Positions 27,801 through 36,587 of a stretch of DNA of 64,000 bases are shown one piece after another. The notes beneath the pieces were generated by a model. The model saw only the letters and a list, made by a program, of their open reading frames with translations. It had not been told where the DNA came from and did no database searches. Made by a program: the position numbers and the translations under genes. Numbering within the stretch: the stretch's first letter is position 1; the number at the start of each line of letters is the position of its first letter. Source of the stretch: Candidatus Rifleibacteriota bacterium (lineage in GTDB: Bacteria; Muiribacteriota; Ozemobacteria; Ozemobacterales; Ozemobacteraceae); the NCBI GenBank assembly GCA_905236675.1, contig CAJOND010000018.1:1-64000 (forward strand), in the 5' to 3' direction.

Positions 27801-28571
27801 TTACTGAGGCAAGCTGGATATACGAATTTGCCCATCCGTAATTTTTATTTGTTTAAGATTCACATTAAAAGAAAATTTATCAAAATTCATTAAGGGGTTA
27901 ATCTTTTTGATAATAGTGCCAATAAAATTTCTTGGCATTGATATGCGATTAACCTTCATTTTACTTGCATGAAACCAGATTTCTTTATTATTTTTTACCG
28001 CAAAGTTACCTCTAGCCCAAAATTCAACTTTAACTATCCCGTATTTGGTAGAGCCAGAAAGTTCCATATTGTCTTCAGTCATTTTTACTTTTGGATTATC
28101 AACTTTTATTTTCTTTGCTTTGTTCTGTAAGAAAATATTTAAATCTTTTTCTTTAACAATAACATCCATGTTTATTGTGCATTTGTTTACAGGTCTGATT
28201 TTTTCTTCTTCTATAAGCCTTTTTGTATTTAACTCTACATCAAGAAACTCTATTTTAGCACTTTCAATTACAACGTTTTCAACACTGCTTCTATAAGCAT
28301 AAACATAAATTCTTTTAAATTTTCCTAATGCAGTATCTTGGGGGGAAATATGAGTAATATCAATTGTAATAGAAGCCGGGTTATCTACTTCTTTGAGCAT
28401 CGCCGATTTTAGTTTATCGTCTATAATTTGCGGATTAGAAGCAATCATAGCCGTAATCTCAGAATCTGGAATATAGTTTTCTTCTATTTCTACACCTTTT
28501 GCACAAACCGTAGAAGATGAAATAACTGAAAAAATAGCAACCAAAAAGAATAATAACCCGATTTTTTTCAT
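27801..28571 (-). CDS. LmeA-like (DUF2993-type) exported lipid-binding protein
   Basis: 256 residues from ATG at 28571 (AGGAAG upstream), which gives the signal peptide MKKIGLLFFLVAIFSVISSSTVCA; the longer frame from 28607 would disrupt it. The mature part is beta-rich, with long amphipathic strands and a C-terminal INPLMNFDKFSFNVNLKQIKI and ITDGQIRISS ending that resembles DUF2993/LmeA proteins, which bind phospholipid in the envelope. Last gene of the leftward envelope cluster. The family call is by pattern only. Confidence 0.5.
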   Translation of the reverse strand: MKKIGLLFFLVAIFSVISSSTVCAKGVEIEENYIPDSEITAMIASNPQIIDDKLKSAMLKEVDNPASITIDITHISPQDTALGKFKRIYVYAYRSSVENVVIESAKIEFLDVELNTKRLIEEEKIRPVNKCTINMDVIVKEKDLNIFLQNKAKKIKVDNPKVKMTEDNMELSGSTKYGIVKVEFWARGNFAVKNNKEIWFHASKMKVNRISMPRNFIGTIIKKINPLMNFDKFSFNVNLKQIKITDGQIRISSLPQ

Positions 28572-28581
28572 AGTTGTCTTC

Positions 28582-29511
28582 CTATTCCTTTTTAGGCACA
28601 GAAACACCTTTAACTTTGCAATCTTCTCTAGTAATTACTTTAAATTCTGTTCCTTCTTGAACTTCTATGTCTTTCCCCTTTATAAAAGCTCCACCAGCAA
28701 GACCAATAGGACCTAGCACAACATAACCAACAGCAGAAGCACCAGCTGCCATACCAATTTTTTTCTTGTCATATTTTTCTCCAGCAGAATCAATAGAAAC
28801 TTTTATTGGAGTAGAATCCATAGTTTCAATAGTGGATAAGTCAAGATTTATAAGACCTGTTCTTCCAAAACGCCCACCTCTTCTGACATTTTTCACAGTA
28901 GGACTAATTATTCCGCCTTTAGTCATTACCAAAACTGAATTATTTATAAATACATCCTCAGCAATTACCATAGGAACAATATCGCCTTTTTTTGATGTTT
29001 TACTAGAAATACTCTTTTGTAATTTAACTTTTAACTTAGTTCCAGCAGGAATAGTTACTTTGTGCATTGAAATCAATCCGTTTTCAATAATCACATGAAC
29101 TTGCTGTTCCAATCTGAACGCCATAGGTTCGTTTGTTTGAATACCAGTTATATACTTATCTATTTTTGCAAGACGATTTTCCAAAGAACCTTCATTTGTT
29201 TCATTAAAAAGCTTCCATTCAAGGTAACTAAGTTTCATATCCATTGATGGATTTTGTTCTGAACCAGCAAAAATAAAATCATGAAGATAATTAGCCTTTT
29301 CAGAATCAGTCTGACCAGAAGTTCTTCCAAAAAGATCTTCTTCTATCTGTCTTAATCTGTCGGTAGTTGAAGCATCCTGTTCTGAGCCATAAATATATCT
29401 TTCTATTCTGCTAATTTTCTTGCTAACATCTTTATCTAAAGCTTCTGCTGAAAGCAGAGAACAAAAACAAACAGCTAATATTATGGCTACTACAACATAT
29501 TTATGCTTCAT
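28582..29511 (-). CDS. Exported protein with N-terminal LFG-type repeats
   Basis: 309 residues with a signal peptide (cleavage near SLLSAEA). Residues about 30-140 contain four diverged units of about 30 residues built on a pattern of RIExYIYG, RLRQIEEDLFG, LSYLEWKLFN and RLAKIDKYITG. The second half is a beta domain with PAGTKLKVKLQKSISSK and GDIVPMVIAEDV, then a Gly-rich segment (GMAAGASAVGYVVLG) that could be membrane-associated. Function unknown; periplasmic or surface. Lies 10 bases from the next gene. Confidence 0.55.
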   Translation of the reverse strand: MKHKYVVVAIILAVCFCSLLSAEALDKDVSKKISRIERYIYGSEQDASTTDRLRQIEEDLFGRTSGQTDSEKANYLHDFIFAGSEQNPSMDMKLSYLEWKLFNETNEGSLENRLAKIDKYITGIQTNEPMAFRLEQQVHVIIENGLISMHKVTIPAGTKLKVKLQKSISSKTSKKGDIVPMVIAEDVFINNSVLVMTKGGIISPTVKNVRRGGRFGRTGLINLDLSTIETMDSTPIKVSIDSAGEKYDKKKIGMAAGASAVGYVVLGPIGLAGGAFIKGKDIEVQEGTEFKVITREDCKVKGVSVPKKE

Positions 29512-29525
29512 TATCAGACTCCATC

Positions 29526-30434
29526 TTATTTTTTATTTGTCGAGCTTTCTGAGACTTCCTGTTTTTTCATTTTACCAATATCTATTTTCTCTTCAGGATT
29601 GTATACTATCATGATTTCTCTTTGTTTTAAAGGGGTGCGTATTATATCGTTACAAAATTGCTTAAACTCTTTTAAATCATCATTTTTAACGATTATATCA
29701 CTTTTATGAAGTTCATGCATTGTGCTAGAAAGAGTAAGCACTTCTTTTTCATTCAGATTTTCTCTTGCTGTAATCATATTAGTACAGAAAGAAACAACAG
29801 GTCTGCTAAATCGTTCTGCCTGTGGAACCATAGCTTCTTGAAAAAGCAAAGCTCCTCGTTCATCAAAAAATCTGGGAAAGAGCGCAGGTATAAAATCATA
29901 TTTTCTAGCATCTATTACTACCCTTTTATAAGAAGAGGGTTCTAAGCTTTCATCTACTTTTCCGACATTAGCACTCCAAGAAGCTAAAAAACCTGTCGGC
30001 TGCATTGGTTGAGGTCTTAAAGCGGCTAGATAAAAAGCTGAACGCAAGCTTAGTTTACCACTTATTGGTATCTCCAACTTGCATCTGACTAATCCAGAAA
30101 CATCTTTTTGATAAAACGTTTTTGGAGCAGCCATAATAATCATTCCAAGACGTTCTTTCAATGCTTTGTTTGTATGTAAAATATGTCTTACTTCTTTCCC
30201 GTCCATAACAGTCAGAGAAAGAATCTGTTCATAAGCATGATGCATTGCATCCATCCATGCTCTGCCCCGCTCAGCTTCGTAGGAACTTTCTTCTTCCCAA
30301 GGAGTGCCGCCAAGGCCAAAAACTTCCAGTTTCTGGTTTAAAAATACTTTATGATTTTGTAAATTATCAGCAAAGAGGGAATGAGTAAAAAGAACAGACA
30401 ATAATATAAGCAGAATTTTTGAAGAGAACTTCAT
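29526..30434 (-). CDS. Exported protein, LPP20/TolB-like domain
   Basis: 302 residues from ATG at 30434 (GGAG upstream; frame open to 30464). Signal peptide about 1-23. The GRAWMDAMHHAYEQILSL segment, a run predicted to bind envelope components in LPP20-type lipoproteins, is followed by a mixed alpha/beta domain with YKRVVIDARKYDFIPALFP. No lipobox. The role is not known. Its stop is 14 bases from the next gene. Confidence 0.5.
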   Translation of the reverse strand: MKFSSKILLILLSVLFTHSLFADNLQNHKVFLNQKLEVFGLGGTPWEEESSYEAERGRAWMDAMHHAYEQILSLTVMDGKEVRHILHTNKALKERLGMIIMAAPKTFYQKDVSGLVRCKLEIPISGKLSLRSAFYLAALRPQPMQPTGFLASWSANVGKVDESLEPSSYKRVVIDARKYDFIPALFPRFFDERGALLFQEAMVPQAERFSRPVVSFCTNMITARENLNEKEVLTLSSTMHELHKSDIIVKNDDLKEFKQFCNDIIRTPLKQREIMIVYNPEEKIDIGKMKKQEVSESSTNKK

Positions 30435-30456
30435 TGTTTTACTCCAACTCGCTTTA

Positions 30457-31446
30457 TTAATCAAAGCTCATGTGGGCACCAACATGATGTTCTGTAATCA
30501 AATCACCATCATAGAAAGAATAGTCAACTCTGACGTTGGGAAGAACATTCATTCCAAAACCAATTGTAAGAGTTCCATTTAAACTACCAATTCTCATAGT
30601 CAGATCATTTTCTACAAATCTTTTTTCAACACCGACACGATATTGTCTTTCTATTGAATCACAGGAATCTGAAAGGTTAATTCCGTCAACAGCAACAACA
30701 GTTCCTCTGGCAATTTCATAAGCAGCACCAAGGTTAAAACTGATACCATCTTCTTTAGCATTTTTCCCTTTTACGTGTTCTAAAAGGTTATCAAGAGTCA
30801 AACCAAAAGAAAGCTGGTCATTGTAGTGATACATAAGACCTGCTCCCATTGAAACAGTATCTCTGCTTGTATTAACACCACCTCTGACATATCTGTCAAC
30901 TTCAAGAACTCTTAATTTAAGACCACCATAAAGCTGTTCTCTTGCCAACATTCTTCTTGCTATTGGGAATCTGGTAGCAAAAGCCAATTGGAAATCACTA
31001 ACATCTCTTTTAACACCGATATAGTCACCACCAACGATATTACCAAAACCTTCATAACGTTTATCCTGAGTATATGAAAAACCATAACTATATTTTGGTC
31101 TTCTAGGAATTGGTTCTTCAAGAATATTGTGTTCGAGATAGTCGGTTATTGAAAACCTGCTTTCTTCTTCATCTTCATAAATATGACCAGTAAAAGCAAG
31201 ACTTTGCCATTCATAAATGTCTCGTTCATTGACTTTAGCTTGAATCGAAGCTTCTCTGCCTTCTATCTGGCTTAAACCAGCCGGATTATAAATAGTAGCA
31301 GATTCATCGTTTGATAAACCAATGAAAGCACCACCCATACCTCTAGAACGGACAGATTGGGCATTAACGTTTTCTGATGAAAACACAAGCAACGAGGCTA
31401 TTGTGAAAACTATGCCTACTACTTTGTTTAATTTAAATCGATTCAT
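30457..31446 (-). CDS. Outer-membrane beta-barrel protein, PorV/UPF0164-like
   Basis: 329 residues with a signal peptide and the family opening SRGMGGAFIGLSNDESATIYNPAGLSQIEG (in parts), which recurs in PorV, PorQ and UPF0164 barrels. Alternating beta strands continue to the C-terminus, which ends VGAHMSFD. Such proteins sit in the outer membrane and are related to FadL-type channels. AGGAGG lies before the ATG at 31446. Function here probably transport or assembly. Confidence 0.7.
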   Translation of the reverse strand: MNRFKLNKVVGIVFTIASLLVFSSENVNAQSVRSRGMGGAFIGLSNDESATIYNPAGLSQIEGREASIQAKVNERDIYEWQSLAFTGHIYEDEEESRFSITDYLEHNILEEPIPRRPKYSYGFSYTQDKRYEGFGNIVGGDYIGVKRDVSDFQLAFATRFPIARRMLAREQLYGGLKLRVLEVDRYVRGGVNTSRDTVSMGAGLMYHYNDQLSFGLTLDNLLEHVKGKNAKEDGISFNLGAAYEIARGTVVAVDGINLSDSCDSIERQYRVGVEKRFVENDLTMRIGSLNGTLTIGFGMNVLPNVRVDYSFYDGDLITEHHVGAHMSFD

Positions 31447-31597
31447 TAGCTTTAGCCTCCTGGCCTTAAAATGTGATTATTTTTTATCCTAATCGGCAAT
31501 ATTTGTTTATTCTTTAACGATTATTGAGCTTTTTATCGTATAGAATTCAGAAATTACATATCTTTATAAGAATTGGAATAATCAGCAATAAGAGCAA

Positions 31598-32863
31598 TTA
31601 ATTATTCTTTACTGGAACAAAACCTTCAGGAATATTATTGTTTGTCTTACTTGGCTGAGAATTTTTCTTTAAGGGAACAAAACCATTATTGGTATTATTA
31701 GCATTATTTTTTTTGCTAGAACTTTTATCTTTAGCAGTTTGATTAACTGGCTGCATATAAGGAACAGAAGGCCGAGGTTGAACTTTGTTTACTGGTTGAT
31801 CTATCGGAGGTTTGCCAACTTCGGCAATTGGCTGCATCGGAGACCTTCTAAGTGCTTCAACAGCAGGACTTACTCTATTTCCATAAGCATAAACAAAAGG
31901 AACTTCAGCATATCTTATATCGTCTTCAAAATTTGCTGTAGTATAATTATTAAGAAGCTTATACTGGTTTTCATTTTCAGGAACAATCATATCTATTATA
32001 GTTGGTTCACCATAATTGTTACTTCCACCGCCGAAATCATCATGAGTCGGAAACGCTTTAATATCTCTATTTAAAAGTCTATTACCAGAAACTACATTTT
32101 TATATCCCATAGAAAAACATTGAAAACCTGATTTTTCAGAAATTCTAGGAAGTTTCTTTTTAGAAATTTTTGTAACAATCTTATCGCCTTGTATTTCCAC
32201 ATAATCTGGAACAATAATATCGTTAATTCTATCTTGAAAATCAAGTTCATCAGTTTTTTCTCTAAGTATTTCTTCTAATGCAGAAAAATTCATAGGACTT
32301 ATTATAATTGCTTTTTCCCACCCCATTTTATCGGCAAATAAAACGCTTCTTCCTGGAAGTGCTTCTCTATAACCTGATTTTTCTATACCATCTATATCAA
32401 TATAAATATCCCAAAGATTTGCAACAAAACCTTGATCATCGCTTTTTCCGGTATCTTCCCAAGTTCTCATAATATAGTTACGCATTTGAATAACAAATAC
32501 AATAACTTCGCCTTCTTCATAGACTCTGAAATTTTTTATGTCAAATGTGCCTCTTTTCAGGCGTTTATCTAAAGGATACTGATAATAGCCAGTGCCTTTA
32601 TCATCACCAACAGGGTCTTTAATATCTAACAAATTATCACTCTGATAGTAATAATTTAGTTTCTGAGCAGCAGCAAATAAAGTTGTAGAGGCAAAAAAAT
32701 ATGTAAAAACAAATAATAAAACAGCCAATTCTTTATACTTATAGCTAAATGCTGATTTATCAATAAAAAATGTTTGCTTCATGGTTTGCCATACCTCATT
32801 CAGAGGCTCGCAATAACGGCTTTGAAAACACTGATTTTTATTTTTATTTATATTTATATCCAT
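31598..32863 (-). CDS. Exported protein with glucodextranase C-terminal-like (DOMON-type) domain
   Basis: 421 residues. LLDIKDPVGDDKGTGYYQYP and FDIKNFRVYEEG are the opening of the glucodextranase C-terminal-like domain, followed by a DIYIDIDG calcium/sugar-type loop. The C-terminus is a Pro/Gln/Lys/Asn-rich tail with repeats GFVPLKKN and GFVPVKNN. ATG at 32863 has a strong AGGAGG seven bases away, yet the protein then carries 27 extra residues before a conventional signal peptide starting at the Met encoded at 32782. Those extra residues coincide with a REP-like element (32782-32819). Either start is possible; 32863 has the better ribosome site. Probably a surface glycan-binding protein. Confidence 0.6.
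   Translation of the reverse strand: MDININKNKNQCFQSRYCEPLNEVWQTMKQTFFIDKSAFSYKYKELAVLLFVFTYFFASTTLFAAAQKLNYYYQSDNLLDIKDPVGDDKGTGYYQYPLDKRLKRGTFDIKNFRVYEEGEVIVFVIQMRNYIMRTWEDTGKSDDQGFVANLWDIYIDIDGIEKSGYREALPGRSVLFADKMGWEKAIIISPMNFSALEEILREKTDELDFQDRINDIIVPDYVEIQGDKIVTKISKKKLPRISEKSGFQCFSMGYKNVVSGNRLLNRDIKAFPTHDDFGGGSNNYGEPTIIDMIVPENENQYKLLNNYTTANFEDDIRYAEVPFVYAYGNRVSPAVEALRRSPMQPIAEVGKPPIDQPVNKVQPRPSVPYMQPVNQTAKDKSSSKKNNANNTNNGFVPLKKNSQPSKTNNNIPEGFVPVKNN
32782..32819 (-). repeat. REP-like element at the 5' end of the glucodextranase-domain gene
   Basis: Minus strand carries ATTGCGAGCCTC and GAGGTATGGCAA arms around TGAAT, the arrangement of dispersed bacterial palindromes (ATTGCGAG...GGCAA) that code for RYCEPLNEVWQT-like phrases. 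It lies inside the reading frame of the gene starting at 32863, between its Shine-Dalgarno-supported ATG and the signal peptide. Confidence 0.45.
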
Positions 32864-32894
32864 TTATGCCTCCTGTTTTTTATTGAATAAGTTA

Positions 32895-32950
32895 GAAGTC
32901 TCTTAGTCGCTTTCAGCGAAACTCCCCCACTCTTTCTGTGAGGGAGCGTT
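32895..32950. repeat. Palindromic intergenic element
   Basis: Two adjacent hairpins: CTCCCCCAC/GTGAGGGAG (32922-32946) and TCGCT-GAA-AGCGA (around 32905-32920). It looks like a dispersed repeat of the kind found between genes in other genomes, not like a normal terminator because no T-tract follows. Sits between two envelope genes. Confidence 0.4.
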
Positions 32951-32954
32951 GATG

Positions 32955-34124
32955 TTATTTAACTTGAATGATTGAGTAAGCTGAATCGCCAGATTCCTGA
33001 TATGGGTCTTTAACCTGGTTAGACTCAGTAATATTGAAAGCATACTGATGATAACCAGCACCAATACCGGTGAATGTTCTTGTGTAAACCCCATCGCCAG
33101 CGGTTTCATCCCCATATGTTCCATCATCAAACAACTGCTGCGGCTGCCAGTTAGTAAAATCACCAACAACAGTCGGATTTTCACATTTAGCAAAATCTGA
33201 AGCAACAAGCATAACTCTAAGTTCACCGCTTTGCTTAGAAGCAAGTGTTGTTTGACCTAATTCAAGAACATTTACAGAAGAAAGATCTACGGGAACAACT
33301 TTTATGTGGAAATTTTCACTTCTGAAGACCAAGTATTCTCTTCCGCTACCTTCCATAGCAAAGACATAACTTCCATCGCTATTGAGCTGTGTGCTTCTAG
33401 AACCTTTCTTAGTTGCAAGTTTAACTTCAGAATAATTAACCCCTGTTAAATCGCTGGTAACACTACCTTTAACCTGTTTAACAGCTGCTTCAGGAATATA
33501 AATTGTTGAATTTTTATTATAAGTGCTTTCAGCATGAGGGTCATTTACTGTATTGGTCTTTCCGTCAATATCTGTCCAAACGATTTTATACTGCTGATAA
33601 CCACTTGTTATATTGGTCATTCTTAGACCAAAAATACCGTCATTAGCTAATATATCGCCGTTAAGACCGTTATCGTTCATTTCTACAGTTCCTTGGGTCC
33701 ATGTTGGAGATACTGGTTTGATAGAGAATGATTTTGCATCTGGGAAATCAATAAGACTAACTATCCATAAAGCTTCACCTGTTATCTTCTGAGACATAGA
33801 AATATCTGCTGGTTTAGCTGTTTCTTCGATTACTGCATCAACCCAAACAAAAGCAGGATCAAAATTTTCACCTCTTGCCATAAGAAGGTATTTCCCTGAT
33901 TCTGTTAGTTCTAAATTATAATATCCATAAGAATTAACATATGCATATTTGCTAGAATCACCAGCTACAGTAATTTTAATTCCTGTTGGTACTTGACCTG
34001 CAGGAACAACTACTTTCCCAGAAACAGTTGCAACAGGTTGTGCTATTCTTTCTTGAATACTGCTGCAGCCTGTGAAAGTAATAGTAGCAAGAAGCAAGAA
34101 CAGTGCTAATACAGTCTTTTTCAT
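32955..34124 (-). CDS. Lipoprotein with carboxypeptidase-regulatory-like domains and a C-terminal glycogen-binding-type (CBM48-like) domain
   Basis: 389 residues with lipobox FTGC (Cys20), so probably lipid-anchored. Domains: residues about 35-105 and 195-265 are carboxypeptidase-regulatory-like folds (ATVSGKVVVPAGQVPTG and KQVKGSVTSDLTG), a middle domain with NDGIFGLRMTNI, and a C-terminal AMPK/CBM48-like fold (VVGDFTNWQPQQLFDDG then GAGYHQYAFNI). Suggests glycan binding at the surface. It follows the SLH-porin by nine bases. Confidence 0.65.
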   Translation of the reverse strand: MKKTVLALFLLLATITFTGCSSIQERIAQPVATVSGKVVVPAGQVPTGIKITVAGDSSKYAYVNSYGYYNLELTESGKYLLMARGENFDPAFVWVDAVIEETAKPADISMSQKITGEALWIVSLIDFPDAKSFSIKPVSPTWTQGTVEMNDNGLNGDILANDGIFGLRMTNITSGYQQYKIVWTDIDGKTNTVNDPHAESTYNKNSTIYIPEAAVKQVKGSVTSDLTGVNYSEVKLATKKGSRSTQLNSDGSYVFAMEGSGREYLVFRSENFHIKVVPVDLSSVNVLELGQTTLASKQSGELRVMLVASDFAKCENPTVVGDFTNWQPQQLFDDGTYGDETAGDGVYTRTFTGIGAGYHQYAFNITESNQVKDPYQESGDSAYSIIQVK

Positions 34125-34133
34125 AATTAAACC

Positions 34134-36458
34134 TTAGAAAGTGGATTTTGCCTCGAAGATAAACATCTTCTGTGTGTGAATATCTATAAAATCTCTACCA
34201 TTATCGGTGCTTGTAATTGCCCATTTCCATTCATCTGGATAATCATATCCGAACTTGAAAGTAATAGTTGCATCTTTGCTTATATTATAAATTAGTTCAC
34301 CATAAAGATTTTCACGATCTAATGAATCTTTTAAACCATCTTTATAATCGATAATTGCACGAGAATAAAATGCTCTTCCTCTGAATTTATTAGTAAAATT
34401 CTTTTTGAATTCAGCAATTATAGCGTTTGCCAAACTTGATTTTCCTGCTTCCCAGGAATCATCATAATCAACATGCTGGATACCTCCAGTAAAGCTTGTT
34501 GTAGAAGTAAGATTATATGTAGCTTCACCAATTAAATCTGTTCTAGTATTTTCTTTTGGTGTTCCACCCCAGCAGACAGAATGTTCTATACTGCCTTTAA
34601 CAAATACTCTTGGATTAATATCTGAGTTGAGTTCAAAATAACCCACTTTTTCGTTATAGTCGTATGTGTTAACCCCGTCAATAAAGATATCATCGGGATC
34701 AGATTTAACGAAAACCTTACCCTTTGCATTAACAGTATCGTTAAGCTTAAGATTAAGTTCAACAGTATTTGATTTGGAACCCTGTTCATTTTCAAAAGCA
34801 TCTAAGTGTCTAACAAAGTCATATTTAAATGTAGTATTGTCATTAAAGTCTGAAATCAGCTGGAATGTAAATTTCTTTCCAGAGTGATTATCTGTTTCTT
34901 TAGGATTGTTAGGATCAACTTCCCAGGTTTTAGAAAGATATGTTGCTTCAACAGAAAGATTCTTAGCAATAGAAAGCAACTTGTCGCCAAAATCATAGTT
35001 TAAAGAGAAACGGTTCAAACGTTCACCTTCAAAGTCGCTACGACCATAGTTATCTTTTCCATTAATACCAAGATTGTTAGGATAATCAGAAGTATCACCA
35101 CTGTCATAAGCCCAGGATGGTGCCATCATAGCTCTGAAATTTCTACCATAGCTATAATGCTTGTAAGTTCCTGTAAAACCGCCTTCCTGGAAACTTAAAT
35201 CAAATCTATTACCAGTGTCACTGAGACTTTTTTTAGTATTGTTATCAGATGTATCTTCCAAGTAAGCTTTTGAACTCAAGAATTCAGCATTACCTTGTAT
35301 TTTGCCTGCTCTTTCACTGGAAAAACCAATATCTACTGCACTAACAGCATTTGAATTTCCTCTTGTTTTATATTCAGGAATTTTTTCAGCATAAGTTGTA
35401 CCTATTGATAATGTATCTTCTTTGCTAAAGCTTTCTGGAAGTTCCCAAACCAAACGTCCGGCGATCATATCTGTATCGTCATCATTTCCATAGTTAGTAT
35501 CACTTTTTAAAATAGAACCCTGATAAGAAACACCGCCATCTGTAGAACCAGATACTTCAACACCTTCATAAGGTTTTACAACATCAGTATCTTCTGTTAA
35601 GAGATTCATCGGGTCATCAAGACCAGTAGCTGATTCACCGGCAAATACTCTGAATTTCATTGATTTTGCACGGCTTATCATATGCATTTTATTTGATTTA
35701 ACCCAGGTATCGCTTTGTATTCTTCTTACATAATCGTCCACATTATCGAATGGGTTTTGTCCTGAATTCCCAGCATTATTGTAAACAAGTTTATTATAGG
35801 TTTTCCCTTGAATAAAACCGTAAAGTTCGTAGAAGGTTTCTACTTTCTTAGAGTCAATAATAGGAGTTCCTGTAAATCTTAGATATAATTGCTGATAGAA
35901 AGTAACAAGACCTGGATCAGTAAATTGATACTCGTCACCTGTTTCGTCACGCTGAACAGTTTTAGGTTTTAAAATATACTGACCTCTGCCTCGGTAAAAA
36001 CCAGAAACAGCAACTTTAGGCAGTTTGTTTTCAAGTTTTTTCATTTTATTTTCGTTATCTACCATACGGCGTTCTAACGAATCAACACGAACATCTAAAA
36101 GACCTAGTTCGTCTCTGAATTCTTTTGTTAATCTGGTAAGGGCCGCACGTTCTTCTTCACTGGCAGCATCAATAGTTGCCTTCTTTTCTTCCATTCGCTT
36201 CAAAATGCGTGCGACAATAAGGGCCACATCGTATCTGGTGGTTACTTTGCGTCCTTTGAATGTGCCATCAGGATATCCTTCCATATAGCCTTGGCTGATA
36301 AGAAAATCAACGTCAGCATAAGCCCAGTGATCTTTGGGGAGATCCTGAAAAGTTGTGCCTTGAGCCATTATCATTGACGGCAAAAGCACTAGACATAGAA
36401 GAGCCACCAGAACTCTTCTAAACAGACTAAAACGATTTTTTATTTCTGTTTGCCTCAT
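34134..36458 (-). CDS. SLH-domain outer-membrane porin (OmpM/SlpM-like)
   Basis: 774 residues. Signal peptide (cleavage near IMAQG), one SLH domain (about 36-80: FQDLPKDHWAYADVDFL, GYPDGTFKGRKVTTRYDVALI), a coiled coil (about 85-145) and then a long porin-like beta barrel ending in Phe. Proteins of this plan link the outer membrane to the wall by SLH-polymer contact and form pores. They occur in Negativicutes, Cyanobacteria and Deinococcus-Thermus among others. First gene of the envelope cluster; weak Shine-Dalgarno. A key sign of a diderm cell. Confidence 0.85.
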   Translation of the reverse strand: MRQTEIKNRFSLFRRVLVALLCLVLLPSMIMAQGTTFQDLPKDHWAYADVDFLISQGYMEGYPDGTFKGRKVTTRYDVALIVARILKRMEEKKATIDAASEEERAALTRLTKEFRDELGLLDVRVDSLERRMVDNENKMKKLENKLPKVAVSGFYRGRGQYILKPKTVQRDETGDEYQFTDPGLVTFYQQLYLRFTGTPIIDSKKVETFYELYGFIQGKTYNKLVYNNAGNSGQNPFDNVDDYVRRIQSDTWVKSNKMHMISRAKSMKFRVFAGESATGLDDPMNLLTEDTDVVKPYEGVEVSGSTDGGVSYQGSILKSDTNYGNDDDTDMIAGRLVWELPESFSKEDTLSIGTTYAEKIPEYKTRGNSNAVSAVDIGFSSERAGKIQGNAEFLSSKAYLEDTSDNNTKKSLSDTGNRFDLSFQEGGFTGTYKHYSYGRNFRAMMAPSWAYDSGDTSDYPNNLGINGKDNYGRSDFEGERLNRFSLNYDFGDKLLSIAKNLSVEATYLSKTWEVDPNNPKETDNHSGKKFTFQLISDFNDNTTFKYDFVRHLDAFENEQGSKSNTVELNLKLNDTVNAKGKVFVKSDPDDIFIDGVNTYDYNEKVGYFELNSDINPRVFVKGSIEHSVCWGGTPKENTRTDLIGEATYNLTSTTSFTGGIQHVDYDDSWEAGKSSLANAIIAEFKKNFTNKFRGRAFYSRAIIDYKDGLKDSLDRENLYGELIYNISKDATITFKFGYDYPDEWKWAITSTDNGRDFIDIHTQKMFIFEAKSTF

Positions 36459-36587
36459 TGTTTTCTTATTTTTCCTTAAAAGTTGGAATACACCAGTAAA
36501 GTTTATCGGTTTATTCCTTAGAAAAAATTAGAAAAATGTTTACTTTTGCATTTTTACATTGCTAATTATTCGGTTTATATATAGTAT

